From Oenanthe sinensis (Eukaryota; Streptophyta; Magnoliopsida; Apiales; Apiaceae), in contig CM053804.1 in the NCBI GenBank assembly GCA_028671895.1, forward strand, positions 1,741,001-1,805,000: a DNA stretch of 64,000 bases, read 5' to 3'. Position 1 is the first letter of the stretch. Each line of letters begins with the position of its first letter. Below the pieces are notes generated by a model, which saw only the letters and a program-made list of their open reading frames with translations, made no database searches and was not told where the DNA came from. The translations under genes and the position numbers were made by a program. Positions 1-11,205 of this stretch are shown here, one piece after another.

Positions 1-720
1 TTTATGGTATTGGTTGTTTAGGTAAATTGGTTGGTTATTGGATATGTGACTTGGTCTTTTCATGGGATTGATATCTATGTACAAACAAGTTCTTGGCCTT
101 TTGCTTTTATAAGTGTTGCATTATGAATATTTAGTATTGCAATATATTACAATACACTGTTGCCAATGTTAATATTGTTGTTGCAAGGATTTCAATTTAG
201 TGTTGCATTTTACCAATTTAGTGTTGCTGAAGGCTTTCAATTTAGTGTTGCATTATATCATAAAAGTGTTGCATAAGATCAGGCCCCACTACTGACGTGG
301 CACTGAGGGCCCCACTATTGACGTGGCACTGGTGAGACCCACTGCTAACGTGGCAAAACGGGCCCCATTATTGACGTGGCATGTGGGCCCCACTGCTGAC
401 GTGGCACTGTTGGGCCCCACTACTGACGTGGCATTGGTGGGCCCCACTACTGACCTGGCCCACATTTGTTTCAGCTTCACATTTAAAGCAACACTAAATT
501 TTGTTGCATTTATACCAAGGTGGTGTTGCATTATGACCAATATGCAATACTTTCAGCGGTGTTGCATTACACAACAAAAGCGTTGCATTAGAGGTCAAAG
601 GCAATGGCCGTAGATGCAACACTCAAAAAGTGTTGCCTTTTTCGATTTCAGGCCTAAGGCAACACTATTTGGCACATAAGGCAACATCAGATAGCATTGC
701 ATATGAGCACTTATGGCGTA
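1..720. repeat. TTGCA-rich subterminal-type repeat region
   Basis: The words GTGTTGCATT and TTGCAACACT (and variants such as AGTGTTGC) recur at irregular spacing on both strands through 120-280 and 490-710. This is the look of the subterminal repeats of CACTA transposons. The same words return at 27060-27400 beside a CACTA-type end, so both stretches may come from one family. No terminal CACTA motif is visible at the left edge; it may lie outside the window. A minisatellite (282-461) sits inside the region. Confidence 0.55.
282..461 (+). repeat. 26-bp minisatellite, 7 units, with TGACGTGGCA core
   Basis: Seven head-to-tail units of about 26 bp begin at roughly 282, 308, 335, 361, 386, 412 and 439. 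Each starts with GGGCCCCACT or a close variant and carries TGACGTGGCA or a one-base variant. ACGTGGC is a classical ACGT-core (bZIP/ABRE-like) binding word; function here is inference only. Confidence 0.8.
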
Positions 721-904
721 ATGTGTTGTCCTTGCTTCAAGGGTTGGTTTTTTCAGATAATCACCTTCATAACAGCTACTTGGGGTCCTCTCGTACGTAA
801 GTATCTTGTGTTTAGGCCACTGACCACTTTCACCCACTTCATAGTCTCCTTCCACATAACTCTCTTCATCACAACCCCCACCGCACTCATCTACGACTAG
901 GCAT

Positions 905-1140
905 GCATGTCTTTTACAACTCTTTCCCTTAGTCCACTCCCCATTAGATCTTCATCACCCCTTCCCCTTTTAGTGCCCCTTACCTCATCATTTTTCTTAC
1001 CCTTCCCACTTCCCCCATCACTTCCCCTTTCCTCGGCATTTCCCCTACCTTTCTCACTTCCCCCTCCACTACCCTTTTCCTTAACATTGTCCTTACCCTT
1101 CCCACTCCTCTCTTTACTGTCCCAGCCATCCCACTAAACC
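905..1140. repeat. Pyrimidine-rich low-complexity tract
   Basis: About 200 bases almost free of G on the plus strand, built of degenerate CTTCCCCTT / CCTTCCCACTT blocks. Both strands stay open through it by composition only; I see no protein family. It lies just 3' of the CACTA transposase remnants and may be part of the same element. Confidence 0.6.
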
Positions 1141-1417
1141 CTCCAACCTGTAAACAATTAAAACACATATAGGCTCATGTCTCCTTCTATAGAAATATAA
1201 AGCTATACGACAAAAATAAAGAGAGAATCTATCAACTAAACTAAATATGCATGGCTTAAATATTTTACCACAAGTATTTTCCAACATCCAGCGAGTTTAT
1301 AAGAACATAGTAAGTCACGAGCCTATGTTCATCATCACTTAAAATTTTGTCTCTGTTCCGTAGACTGGGATATGCCGGATATGTGTAGACTTCTAACAAA
1401 TCGGGATCATTAAACTT

Positions 1418-3710
1418 TTAGGGTGCCTCATTTTGACGTAACTGATTATGCACTATTTTGACTTTGGAATCAAAATACAATGAGTAAAAGAGTACATATT
1501 CCTCCTCAATGTAGCATTCTATCATAGAACCCTCTATTCGAGCTTTGTTTTTAACTTTTAGTTTCAATAAATGCAAGTACCTTTCAACAAAATACATCCA
1601 TCGAAAATTAGACGTCCCACCCAGCCTACACTCAGTTGCCAAATGTAGTGGCAAATGCTCCATCGAATCAAAGAAACCTGGAATATAAACGGTTTCAAGC
1701 TTGGACATTATCTTTCTTATTTCTTTTATTTTTTTACAAATCAGTGTATTTCAGATTCGATGAGCATAAATCTTGAAAGAAGTTGCAGAACACAATAAGT
1801 ACATCAGCTACATGTTTCGGAAGTAGGTCACGGCACATAATAGGCAACAACTTTTGCATGAAAATGTGACAGTCATGAGATATCATCCCGTAAATAATAT
1901 ATTTCTCCCGATTCAGACACCTAGTTTGATTTGAGGCATATCCATCTGGAAGTTTCAGTGCGTCAATACACTTGAACATCTTGTGAATTTCTTCCCTTGA
2001 AAGCACGTATGGTGCACTTGGTTTTGTGCCATCACCTTGAATCCACAACTCACGGTGTACTAGTAAATCTTCACAATCATATCTTACCTTTAAGTTATCT
2101 TTTGTCATCTTTTTTTCATCAAGCATTGTGAAAAATATGGTTTCTAAAATATTTTTCTCAGTGTACATGATATCAATGTTGTGACGAAGACTGAGTGTCT
2201 CCAAATACGAGAGCTCAAAAAATGGGGAATTATAAGTCCAATTATGTGTCATACCATAATTCTTCGATTTTCTCTTAGATGACTTTCCTGGAGGGGGAAA
2301 CTGTATCTGCTCACACATAGTCTTTGCAATTAATCCTGAATGCCGACATGTGATTGATTGTGTCTCGATACTTCCATGCCTTGTACTCCTTCTTAGTGGA
2401 TCATCTAGATCCAAAAAATACCTAGCAGTACCATAAAAACTAGGTTTACCATCATGTTTGAGTTTTTTGGCTTTTACTTGTTCCATGCAAACTAAACATG
2501 ATAACTTACCCTTAGTCGACCACCCGCTAAGCATGCCAAGTCCAGGATAATCACTAATTATCCACATCAGTATGCCTTTATCACAAAATTTGTACATGAG
2601 AACCAATCATATGTTTCCATCCCGATATGCCATAACATTTTCAATTCATTAATTAGTGGCAAAGATAAACATGAAGGTCTTCCATACACATAAATGGGGG
2701 AATGTTGTAAACAACCATCATCACAGGCCATACAGTATACTCCTTAGAGTGTGCATCACGAAAGGGGTGAAATCCATCACTAGAGAGTCCGAGTCTGACA
2801 TTTCGAATCTCCTTTGCAAAATTTAAAAATCTATGATCAAACTTTTTCCACTCATCTTCATCCGTTGGGTGACACAACTGACCATCAACTACAACTCTAT
2901 CATGGTGTCATCTCATACATATTGAAGTCTTCTCAGTCATGAATAAACGCTGCAATCTCAAGGTAAGAGGAAAGTAACGCCAAATCTTTCACATGATCTT
3001 CTTTTTATTTGGATCTTTCTAGTTTTTGTATCGACTTTTATTGCAATATCACAATGTGTCTTATTGTTGTTTTCTTTATAAAATAACATGCAATATATCA
3101 TTCTCACAAGCATCAATCTTCTCGTATCCCATATTCAATCCTTTATTCATCTTTCGCATGGTATAGTAATTTCCAGGCAGTTTGTGATCATCTAGCAAGA
3201 CCGATCCAATAAGTTGAAGCAACTCATCAAAACCATTGTCACTGCAATTATGATTGTTCTTGAAATGAAGCAGCTTGGTTACAAACTCTAAGGTTATAAA
3301 ATTAAATTATTTGGATAAATTGGTTCAGAAGCATCATCCACCACCTAGTAAAATTCTTTTACTATTATGTTTGGTTCTTCCTCAAAATTCTGAAAATATC
3401 TATTTGCCTCCCCAAAATCTCTTAACATATCACGGGCATCATACATATCATCATCTCTATAACCAATATTGGCACTTATTCCAGCTTCACAATGTGACAT
3501 TTCTTTCTCTCCTTGTAAATCCCATTTAGTGTACCATTGCATAATACCATATCGATATAAATCAAATTTGACAACATCGGGATATTTATAGTACTTATTT
3601 CCGCATTATCTACACGGACATCTTATACGCCCTCCATCTTTCTCGTCAAGATGCTCACAAACAAATTTGAGAAAACTATCCACTTCAACTTTATATTCTT
3701 GTGATAAATA
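1418..3710 (-). pseudogene. CACTA (En/Spm) transposase, TNP2 + DUF4218, decayed
   Basis: Fragments of one transposase lie in order on the minus strand. At about 3590-3640 is a piece of the transposase-associated N-terminal domain (GRIRCPCR-like). At 3345-3542 is a linker piece with FGEAN. The TNP2 core is at 2653-2877 (LGLSSDGFHPF) and 1734-2606 (YPGLGMLSGWSTKGKLSC, RHNIDIMYTEKN, HDCHIFMQKLLPI). The DUF4218 part is at 1418-1708 (FFDSMEHLPLHLATE, RWMYFVERYLHLLK, KNKARIEGS). In living CACTA elements these form one protein that binds the element ends and moves it by cut-and-paste. Here the pieces are split by stops and frame changes, so no functional product is expected. Family assignment is firm; whether introns once joined the pieces is not resolved. 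Confidence 0.85.
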
Positions 3711-3987
3711 TTTTGACTCATTATATCAGCTACGACTAATCCAACTACGAATAATTGCCATCTACAAAATAAATACACATACATATAAGTTGAAATAAAT
3801 TTTAAAAAAATAAAAGTTACTATTACCAACTAATAATTTCTCAAATTCTATCAAAAAATAATATGAATTCATTAATTATTGATTAGCATACTCAACATAA
3901 CTTTAACAACTATCAATTAAGTTAATTATATCAACAAATCAAAGGCAAACATATTTACTTATAAATGGATACAATGTAATAAACTGC

Positions 3988-4220
3988 TACTACCTCCGTC
4001 CCACCCAATTGTTAACGTTTCGGAGAGAATGTGCATATAAAGTATAGTTGCATAACTTATATTTAAATTTATTTTTTTCTGAATAAAAATTAAATGTTTA
4101 AATTTTTATTCAGAAAAAAAAATTAAAAATAAGTTATGCAACTATACTTTATATGCACCTTAAAATATGTGTTGAACCTTCTCTCTGAAACGTTAACAAT
4201 TGGGTGGGACTGAGGGAGTA
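3988..4220. mobile_element. Stowaway MITE (Tc1/mariner type)
   Basis: A 233-bp near-perfect palindrome flanked by TA. The ends read TACTACCTCCGTCCCACCC and, on the other strand, TACTCCCTCAGTCCCACCC, the Stowaway signature. The arms continue through CAATTGTTAACGTTTC and AGTATAGTTGCATAACTTA to an A/T-rich centre near 4085-4110. It has no coding capacity. It lies upstream of the CACTA transposase remnants, so it probably landed inside that element. Confidence 0.88.
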
Positions 4221-4379
4221 TAAAATAAAGTATTGTACTAAATTTAAAGCGATTATACTTACTTGATGATTTAAGGTGACCTCATGGAAAGAAAATGATG
4301 GAAAACAAAAAAATAGTAGAAAGAAACTAAAGAAGAAGAAAAAGGCATAAGTAAAGAAAAGAGGGAGTAGGGTTTCTAA

Positions 4380-4877
4380 TTTTACACGGGTAAATTCGAC
4401 CAACTTCGGTAGAATTTATAAAAGCGACTAAAAACGGTCATATTTAAATTTATAACCAAAACTAGTCGAATTTATAACTTCAACTTAAACTGGTCGAATT
4501 AATATATTCTACGGGGAACGGTCAAATTTATAAATTTGACCAAAGTCGGTTGAATTTATATCTGCTTACTTTTCAAAAAATGAGTGGCAAAATTCCCGCC
4601 GAAAGTTAAATTCAACGGGGACTATTTTCTACCGCTGGCGGTCGAAAATATTTTCAGGTTTTGGTGGGATTTATCCCTTTTTTGTGGGCAAATTTTTAGT
4701 CAAAATTAACACTAAAAGTGACCGACTATTTTCGACCGATCTTAAATTCGATCAGATTCGATAGAAATTAATTCGGGAAATTGTTTGGCTAGTACGGGTC
4801 TCAAATGAGACCAGAGTCGATCAAATTTAATTGGGTCGAAAATATTCGGTAACATTTAGCGAGTCTTTCTTGTAGTG
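4380..4877 (-). mobile_element. CACTA-family terminal region, end at 4877
   Basis: Read on the minus strand the segment starts at 4877 with CACTACAAGAAAGACTCGC, a CACTA terminal inverted repeat. It is followed by many copies of short words such as GGTCGAATTTATAA, CGACC and CGATC in both orientations. It lies 5' of the transposase remnants in the right orientation to be their 5' end. The subterminal words differ from the TTGCA words at 1-720, so both ends need not belong to one element. Confidence 0.7.
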
Positions 4878-5675
4878 TGGCTAATTAACATAACACATAC
4901 ACATAACCTAGTCAATACCAAAAGAAATAATATAAAATCAAAGACAATACAAATATATCATAATATTAGCCTAAAATAGTGTAAAAATAGTAATTATTCG
5001 AGGCACCAGTCGATTAACATACTGTTTACTCGGGTAAATTTAGTTTTTACAAAGCAGATCAAGAATTAGGAAGTCACAATTATGGATAGTAGAAAAAAGT
5101 TTATGATAAGTATTCACAGAAGGAAACCTTCTCCTCATTAAGGACATGTTGCTAGAAGATATAAATGAGGTCCTTCATATATATGAATTCATATTAAAAT
5201 AAGTCAAATGGATAATTAATCCTTTATTTATATACAAGAAATCTAATAATAGAAAGTATCATATACCAAAAAAATCATTACTAATAGGTGACTGCTAACT
5301 TGCTTCTAAAGAGTAAAAATATTGAACTAAATAATTTTGTAAAGAAGAACATTAAGCAGGTCCTAAAATTATTAAGATATGTATTCACTTTGAGAGTGAT
5401 CCAGACCCTTAAAATTTTAGAGTCTCCATTAGATTTAAAATCTCAAGCTCGGTCTAAAAATTCCAAGTATCCTAATCATGCATATTTATACTTTTATCTT
5501 ATATATCTCTATACGAATTATCACAATATATAAAAGATATTTTAATGCTAAATTTATCACAAAAATTGGCATAATTTTTTTTAAAGCCAAGCCATAAATA
5601 AATTTCTAAAATCATATCGTCCTAACATGATTTCTATGCCAAAATTTGTTAATGAAACTATTTCGTCACTAAGTA
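4878..5675. other. Intergenic, no gene seen
   Basis: AT-rich sequence between the CACTA end and the first copia LTR. Short open frames (for example 5288-5533) show no recognisable family or codon pattern. Confidence 0.6.
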
Positions 5676-5978
5676 TTATAGTCTTCAATCTCTACTTTAA
5701 CGTATGAAAGGTATCTGTATAAACTGAAATGAACTTTTTGTATGTAAAATTGAGAAAAAGAAAATACTTTCATTAATTAATTGATGATTACATGGATAAA
5801 TATACTAAACACTCACCAATGTGGTGGCTGAAAAATAGCAATAACTCATAGCTTATCTCCACTACTTCTACTAATTCAAAATGCATCCTACTAATACCCA
5901 ACTACGTATGTCCAAGTCATAAAGCTACAACTGAATAAATAACACGACTAATTTCTTTTCAAAACATTTTGCTTAAAA
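5676..5978 (-). repeat. 3' LTR of copia element I
   Basis: Matches the right-hand LTR copy through TCTCTAC, ATGAAATGAAC, GAAAAAGAAAATGC-like, AATTAATTGATGATTACATG and GAATAAATAACACGACTAA blocks. The coding end of RNase H (DVLTKA, stop near 5979) abuts it. It still contains about 55 bp (5876-5930) that the other copy lost to a CACTA insertion. Confidence 0.75.
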
Positions 5979-8900
5979 ATAAACAAGTATGGATATAGCT
6001 TTAGTCAACACATCACCTCTCTATTGTTTAGTACATATGTGATTGATGATAATCTCACCCTTTTCAACACATTCTTTTATGAAATGATAAAGGATATCAA
6101 TATGTTTGTTACGACCGTAGAATACAGGATTCTTTGTCAAATGTATAGCAGATTTATTGTCCAGATAGAGTATGACACGGCCAGCTCCTTCATCTCATAT
6201 CTGACTTAAAACCTTTCGCAACCATATGCCTTGGCATACTGTAGCAGTAGCAATCATGAACTCTGCCTCACAGGATGATAATTCCATACACTTCTACTTC
6301 TGTGAAACTGATGTTATCAAACTCTCATTTAAATAAACTGCAATCCCGCATGTACTCTTTTGATCATCTACATTACTTGCTAGGTCACTATCTTACAACC
6401 CAGATAATATATAGTTACCTTGCCCCTTTGAATAAACCAGACCAAAATATATGGTTCCTCATATGTAACATAATATACATTTCACTGTGTTTAGATGTAA
6501 CACAGTGGGCCTCTCCATAAACCCACTAACTATACCAACTACGTATGCAATATTTGGGCGTGTGTGCACCAGATATCTTAAACCATCTACCATGCTCTTA
6601 AACTCTATTGAATTCACAACTTTACATTTTTCATCTTTGAGAATTTGTACTTTGGGTTCCATAGGATACTTGACGGGATTACACTCAGCCATGCTAGCTT
6701 TCTCCAAGATTTTATTTGCATATGCTGCCTGTTTGAGCTCTATATACTCTTTTCCTTTCTCGACTTCGATTCCAAGATAATATGCCAGTTTTTCCCGATC
6801 ACTCATGTCAAATTCATTAGCCATTTGCTTTTTAATTTTGATTATATTTGAAAGCTTCGTTCCGGTGATCAAAAAGTCATCCATGTGCACTCCAACTATT
6901 AGGGACTCATCACCTTCTTATCGTGTATACATTGCATGCTCATGTCGGCATTTTACAAAACCAAGTTTCTTCGGGCATCTATTTAATGGAGTGTACCATG
7001 AACGTGAGGCTTGACGCCTGCAGAGAGCCTTTAGAAGCCTGTAAACTTTGTGCTTGGACCTCCCACCCATTCTTAGCAGCAAGAGCCAACAACAACCGTA
7101 TTGTTTCTAAGCGTGTAACGGGTGCAAACACCTCTCCATAATCGACTACCTGCTTATGTACATATCCCTTCATGACAAGTCACGCCTTGTGCTTAATTAT
7201 CTGTCCGTTTATGTCTTTCTTTAGCTTAAAAATCCATTTAAGCCCTATAGCCTTGTGACCCATTGCACTCCAAGAAACCAGAGTAATTTTCGACCATATC
7301 ACAAAACCGACTGCTCTCAATCCAGGGTTGAACCCGACTGCGAGTTACCTGGGTCGGATTTGTATTAAACTCGACCGTTATAACCGACCAATTTTGGCCG
7401 TGGACCCCATTGACCTGCACGTAGTTTCAAAACTGACTGCAACAAAACTGACCATTAGACAAACTCGACTACGTTAAATAGTGGTTGGATTTACATTTAA
7501 CCTGACTGTTGTAACTGACCAATGTTGACCGTTGACCAATTACCCGTGGACTTAATGACAAGTCATATAAACCCGACTGGCAAAACCGACTACAATATAA
7601 CAAAAGTCGATCGAGTTTAACTTTGAAAATTTATGACTTATAATTTTTTCCTCTTTGGCCATTAACACATGTATTGGACCCACACACATGGCACAACAAT
7701 GTTAACAAAATAGGGTCAACCTAAAATTGAACACCTTTATCGTACAGTCGGTTTTACCTAAACCGACTGATATTTCGTCAGTTATGTATGTCGGTTTGGA
7801 AGCTTATGTGGCAGTGCCACGTGCGTTGGTCCCACTACCATGTTAGTATTGTGGGGTCAATACGAGTCAACCCTAGTCAAGGCTAAACTCGACCATTTCC
7901 CCCCAAAACTAACCAGGCTAAATATGAGTCGGGTTTAGTTAAAATTGACCGCTTTGTCTTTAAAATTGACCATTTGGGTAGTTGGAATAGACTTTATTTC
8001 TTGTAGTGTTCGTGGTTCTATTAACTTCCAAGTATTTTTCTTCTCAATTGAATCTATTTCATGCTTCATTGCTGCATTCCACTACTTTTGTTTTGAAGCA
8101 TCATTATAAGTTGCAGGTTCCTCCATGCTTAACAGTAGCAAATCATCTGACAATTTAATCCCCTCAGTATCATTATAAACATCACTTAATAGTCTAAAAT
8201 TTCTGGGCTCAGAATTACTTTCTGATGTTCTAGACCCATAACCACGTGTACATCTATCTAATATGATTGAGTGGGGTGTGAATTGAGCAGGGTTGGCATC
8301 ACATCCTCCTCATTTTCAGTACTGTTTATAACATTAATACTGGTGTCAACCAATATAAATGAACTTTATGCAACTCTGTTTACTATCTCTGGGAGTTCCA
8401 TGGACAGCTTTTGATCTCTTCAAAAATGATATATCTGCTAAATTGCATAGTACTTGAATTTGGATAGTACATGTGATAGGCCTTAGTGCCTGCCTCTTTT
8501 CCTAGATGAGTGACTAACTTACTCATATTATCAAGTTTCTTCATATGAACACTTGGTAATTTCATGTGAGAAATATAACCAAATACTTTAATATGATCAA
8601 GATGCAGTTTCTTACCAGACCAAGCTTCCTATGGTATTTCTCAGGATAAGGCTCGAGTGGGTAAACGATTCAGAGTATATACAACATGGTGTACTGCCTA
8701 ACTCTCCCTAAAATTATGATGGAACACTCTTTTCTTTTAACAAATTTCTGGCCATAGCTACCATTGTATGTTCTTTCGTTCAACGATCTCGTTCTATTAT
8801 GGATAATAAGGAGGCGTAAAATGTCTGAGTATACCAGCTTCATCACAATATATTGTCAACTTCGCTGAACAAAACTCACAACCTCTATCCATCTTGAAGG

Positions 8901-9673
8901 TGTTGATCTTGTCTTTAGAGTCCTTTTGAACCAACACTCTGAACATTTTAAATGCCTCCAGTGCCTCGTATTTTTTTAACATATACACCCATAAAAACCT
9001 GCTAAATTCATCGACTAATAACAAGAAATATTGATTACCTTCTGGTGTAGATGGTGAAAATGGGACCACACAGTTCTCAATGTATCAGCTCTAGAGGTGC
9101 CTTCACAGTAAAATTTAACTTGGATGGGAATGGCTTACGCATTTGTTTTGACAACAAGCACCTCGTACAAACTTGTTTAGGATGAGAAAATTTTGGCAAT
9201 CCATATGCCATCTTCTTATCTGATAGTAAAGACATAGCTTGGAAATTCACATGACCTAGATGTGTGTGCCACAACCACAATATTTCTTCTACTTTTGACA
9301 TCAAGCATACATTACTTTTATCTTTAATAATTATCTTGTAAAGCCTGTTTACCGATCTTTTTACTTTCATCAATAATTTTTTATATTCATCATATACCCA
9401 AAGATATTCACCATGTAACACCACTTTGTTACCTTCTTCGGATAATTGACCCAAACTTATGATGTTATTGCAAAGCGTGGGAATAAAATATATCTCTTTG
9501 AGTGGACGTTCTTCATCGTTTTTATATCTGAAAAGTATAGAGACCTTTACCTTGATACTCACCATCGAGCCATCTCCAAACCTTACTTGCTTTATTACTT
9601 TATCATGCAATTCCTTAAATTTTGAGCGACTTCTTGTTATATGGCTAATGGCTCTGTTGTGGAGATACCACAA
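5979..9673 (-). pseudogene. Copia I pol: protease, integrase, RT, RNase H remnants
   Basis: The retroelement polyprotein is recognisable but broken. The protease block (9630-9673) reads WYLHNRAISHIT where the family has an Asp-Ser/Thr-Gly triad, so the catalytic site is lost. The integrase zinc domain (LWHTHLGHVNF..CTRCLLSKQ) is at 9080-9270. The integrase core at 8760-9069 has LLVDEFSRFLWVYM, the second Asp in MDRGCEF and IVERKN, interrupted by stops. RT fragments are at 8010-8100 (EIDSIEKKNTWKLIEPR), 6979-7260 (GLKWIFKLKKD, EVFAPVTRLETIRLLLALAA) and 6459-6890 (HMDD in place of YVDD, then YLGIEVEKG). RNase H ends in DVLTKA near 6000. Several in-frame stops, frame changes and the nested 743-bp element rule out function. 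Confidence 0.88.
7266..8008. mobile_element. Non-autonomous CACTA element nested in copia I RT
   Basis: The left end reads CACTCCAAGAAACCAG. The right end on the other strand reads CACTACAAGAAATAAAG. The interior is packed with CGACC/GACCGAC words in both orientations, typical of CACTA subterminal repeats, and has no coding region. It is flanked by TTG (7263-7265) and TTC (8009-8011), a 3-bp target duplication with one mismatch. The RT codons on either side (LIEPR and GHKAIGLKWI) become adjacent when the 743 bp are skipped, which fixes the borders. Confidence 0.88.
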
Positions 9674-9849
9674 ATTTATTTATATCTTACCATTGCCCTC
9701 TAAAGTCAATTTTGGGACTAATCCCTCCACATTTAACAAAAACATTCCCTTTTCTTTATCATCACATTCAGACAATAATAGTGTTGGTTGGTCATCGCTA
9801 ATTTGAGCCAGGTTTGCCTCATGTTTTTGTTCTATTTCACACCATGATT

Positions 9850-10766
9850 TCCTGCATTCAATTGTGTAATGCCCATATGCATTACAATTATAACATTTTA
9901 CTTTACTCGTCTCTAGAGAAAGTTATACCATGGTTGTTGTCTTTCACATGACCACGGTGACCTATTTCAGTACCAGCACCTCGATTGTGACTTCTTCCTC
10001 TTCCTCGGTTTCCGTAACCTCCACGTCCTTTTTCTGTCTGGCCTTTATTTGTTTGTTTGGATGACCACTCCTCTTGAGTGAGCAGCAACTGGGCGCCACT
10101 GTTGTTTTCAGATTGTCCCCGAAGTCTCTCCTCACGAGCCTTTAAATGTCCAATAACTTCCTCCACCATCATATCTTCCATATTGACGAAATGTTCTATT
10201 GTTGAGGCAATTTAAAGATATTTAGAAGGAATACGAAGTAGTTTTTTCACAACATTTGCCTCCTCCATCTTTTCTCCTAGAACACGAATGTTAGCGACTA
10301 ACACGTACAACTTCATACAAAACTCATCAAGCTGATCCGTCTCCTTCATAATGTTCATTGATTCAAAGTTCGCTTTCAACATCTGTACCCTTCCTTTCTG
10401 AACACGATCTGCACCCATGCACATCACTTTGATTGCATCTCAGACCTCTTTAGCAGATTTCTTCTCTGCAATGGAGAACAACATATCTTCTGGTATGCCT
10501 TGATAAATAGATGATAGAGCCACCTTATATGTCCGTACATCGACAACTACCTTTGGGTCCATAATTTCAACAGTTTCCCACACACCTTGGGCTTGCATGA
10601 ATATTTTCATTTTTAACGGCCACGCCGTATAGTTGCTCTTCGCCAACACTGGATAGCTTAAACCAATGGATCCTCTTTCTGTTTCTGTGTGTCCATTTTC
10701 GTTGCTTTTGGCATGAACTTGGGCATCCACTAGTTTCAAAGCTATGATACCAAATATAGTCTGCAA
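9850..10766 (-). pseudogene. Copia I gag remnant with one CCHC zinc knuckle
   Basis: Capsid-type sequence at 10440-10766 includes YTAWPLKMKIFMQAQGVWE, a common start of copia Gag. It continues at 10212-10427 with VQMLKANFESMNI and LDEFCMKLYVLVANI. An Arg/Gly-rich stretch (GRGRSHNRGAGTE) follows at 9903-10181, and a zinc knuckle CYNCNAYGHYTIEC at about 9855-9897. A Trp-to-stop change near 10437 and a Gln-to-stop change near 10211 break the frame. In the live family this protein packages the RNA. Confidence 0.82.
10741..10752 (-). other. Primer binding site, tRNA-iMet type
   Basis: The minus strand reads TGGTATCATAGC, one mismatch from the usual copia primer site TGGTATCAGAGC. It directly follows the 5' LTR. 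Confidence 0.8.
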
Positions 10767-11205
10767 TCTCTACATTAACATATGAAATGAACTATTTATT
10801 TGTAAAAATAAGAAAAAGAAAATGCTTCGATTAATTAATTGATGATTACATGCAGGACAATTATACTAAACACTCACCCAAACCCAAGGTGGTGGCTAAA
10901 AAATAGCAACAACTCCTAACTTATCATGGGCAAAGTGGGGTCATCATGAGCACACGTCACGTGGCTTTCGTGGTCAACCCGGATCAAGGCTAAAATCAAC
11001 GCACAATTATTGTGAAGAGACGTCTACAATAATGAGTCTTGGGCAGTTTATTTGTGAAACTGTATGCTTTATTCAAAACCGACCAAGTTTAACTTGATTG
11101 ATTTTTTTCGACAGTCGGAATTAACTCTGTTTCTTGTAGTGCAAGTCATACCGCTATAATTGAATAAATAACACGACTAAGTTATTATCAGAATATTTCA
11201 TAGGA
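10755..11205 (-). repeat. 5' LTR of copia element I, interrupted
   Basis: The second LTR copy starts at TATAGTCTGCAATCTC and ends near ATCAGAATATTTCA. It is split by a CACTA fragment (10926-11141): LTR sequence stops at AACTTATC and resumes at CAAGTCATACC. The exact right edge is uncertain by about 15 bases. Confidence 0.7.
10926..11141. mobile_element. Truncated CACTA fragment inside LTR
   Basis: The right end reads, on the minus strand, CACTACAAGAAACAGAG. Inside, GTGGTCAACCCGGATCAAGGC resembles the interior of the nested element at about 7860-7890. No matching left end is present and about 55 bp of LTR are missing opposite it, so it has been truncated by deletion. Confidence 0.7.

Larger units (their letters stand above)
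5676..11205 (-). mobile_element. Ty1/copia element I, complete in layout but degenerate
   Basis: The order on the minus strand is 5' LTR, tRNA-Met-type primer site, gag, protease, integrase, reverse transcriptase, RNase H, 3' LTR, which is the copia order. The two LTR copies share blocks such as ACTCACC..GTGGTGGCT and GAATAAATAACACGACTAA but differ at many sites, so the insertion is old. Both LTRs start at TATAGTCT on the plus strand; the expected TG may have mutated to TA. Target duplications were not found with confidence. Two CACTA-type sequences are nested in it (7266-8008 and 10926-11141). Confidence 0.85.

Noticed and set aside
282..613. Overlapping frames on both strands with VGPT repeats
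   Set aside because: Translation of the 26-bp minisatellite; not a protein.
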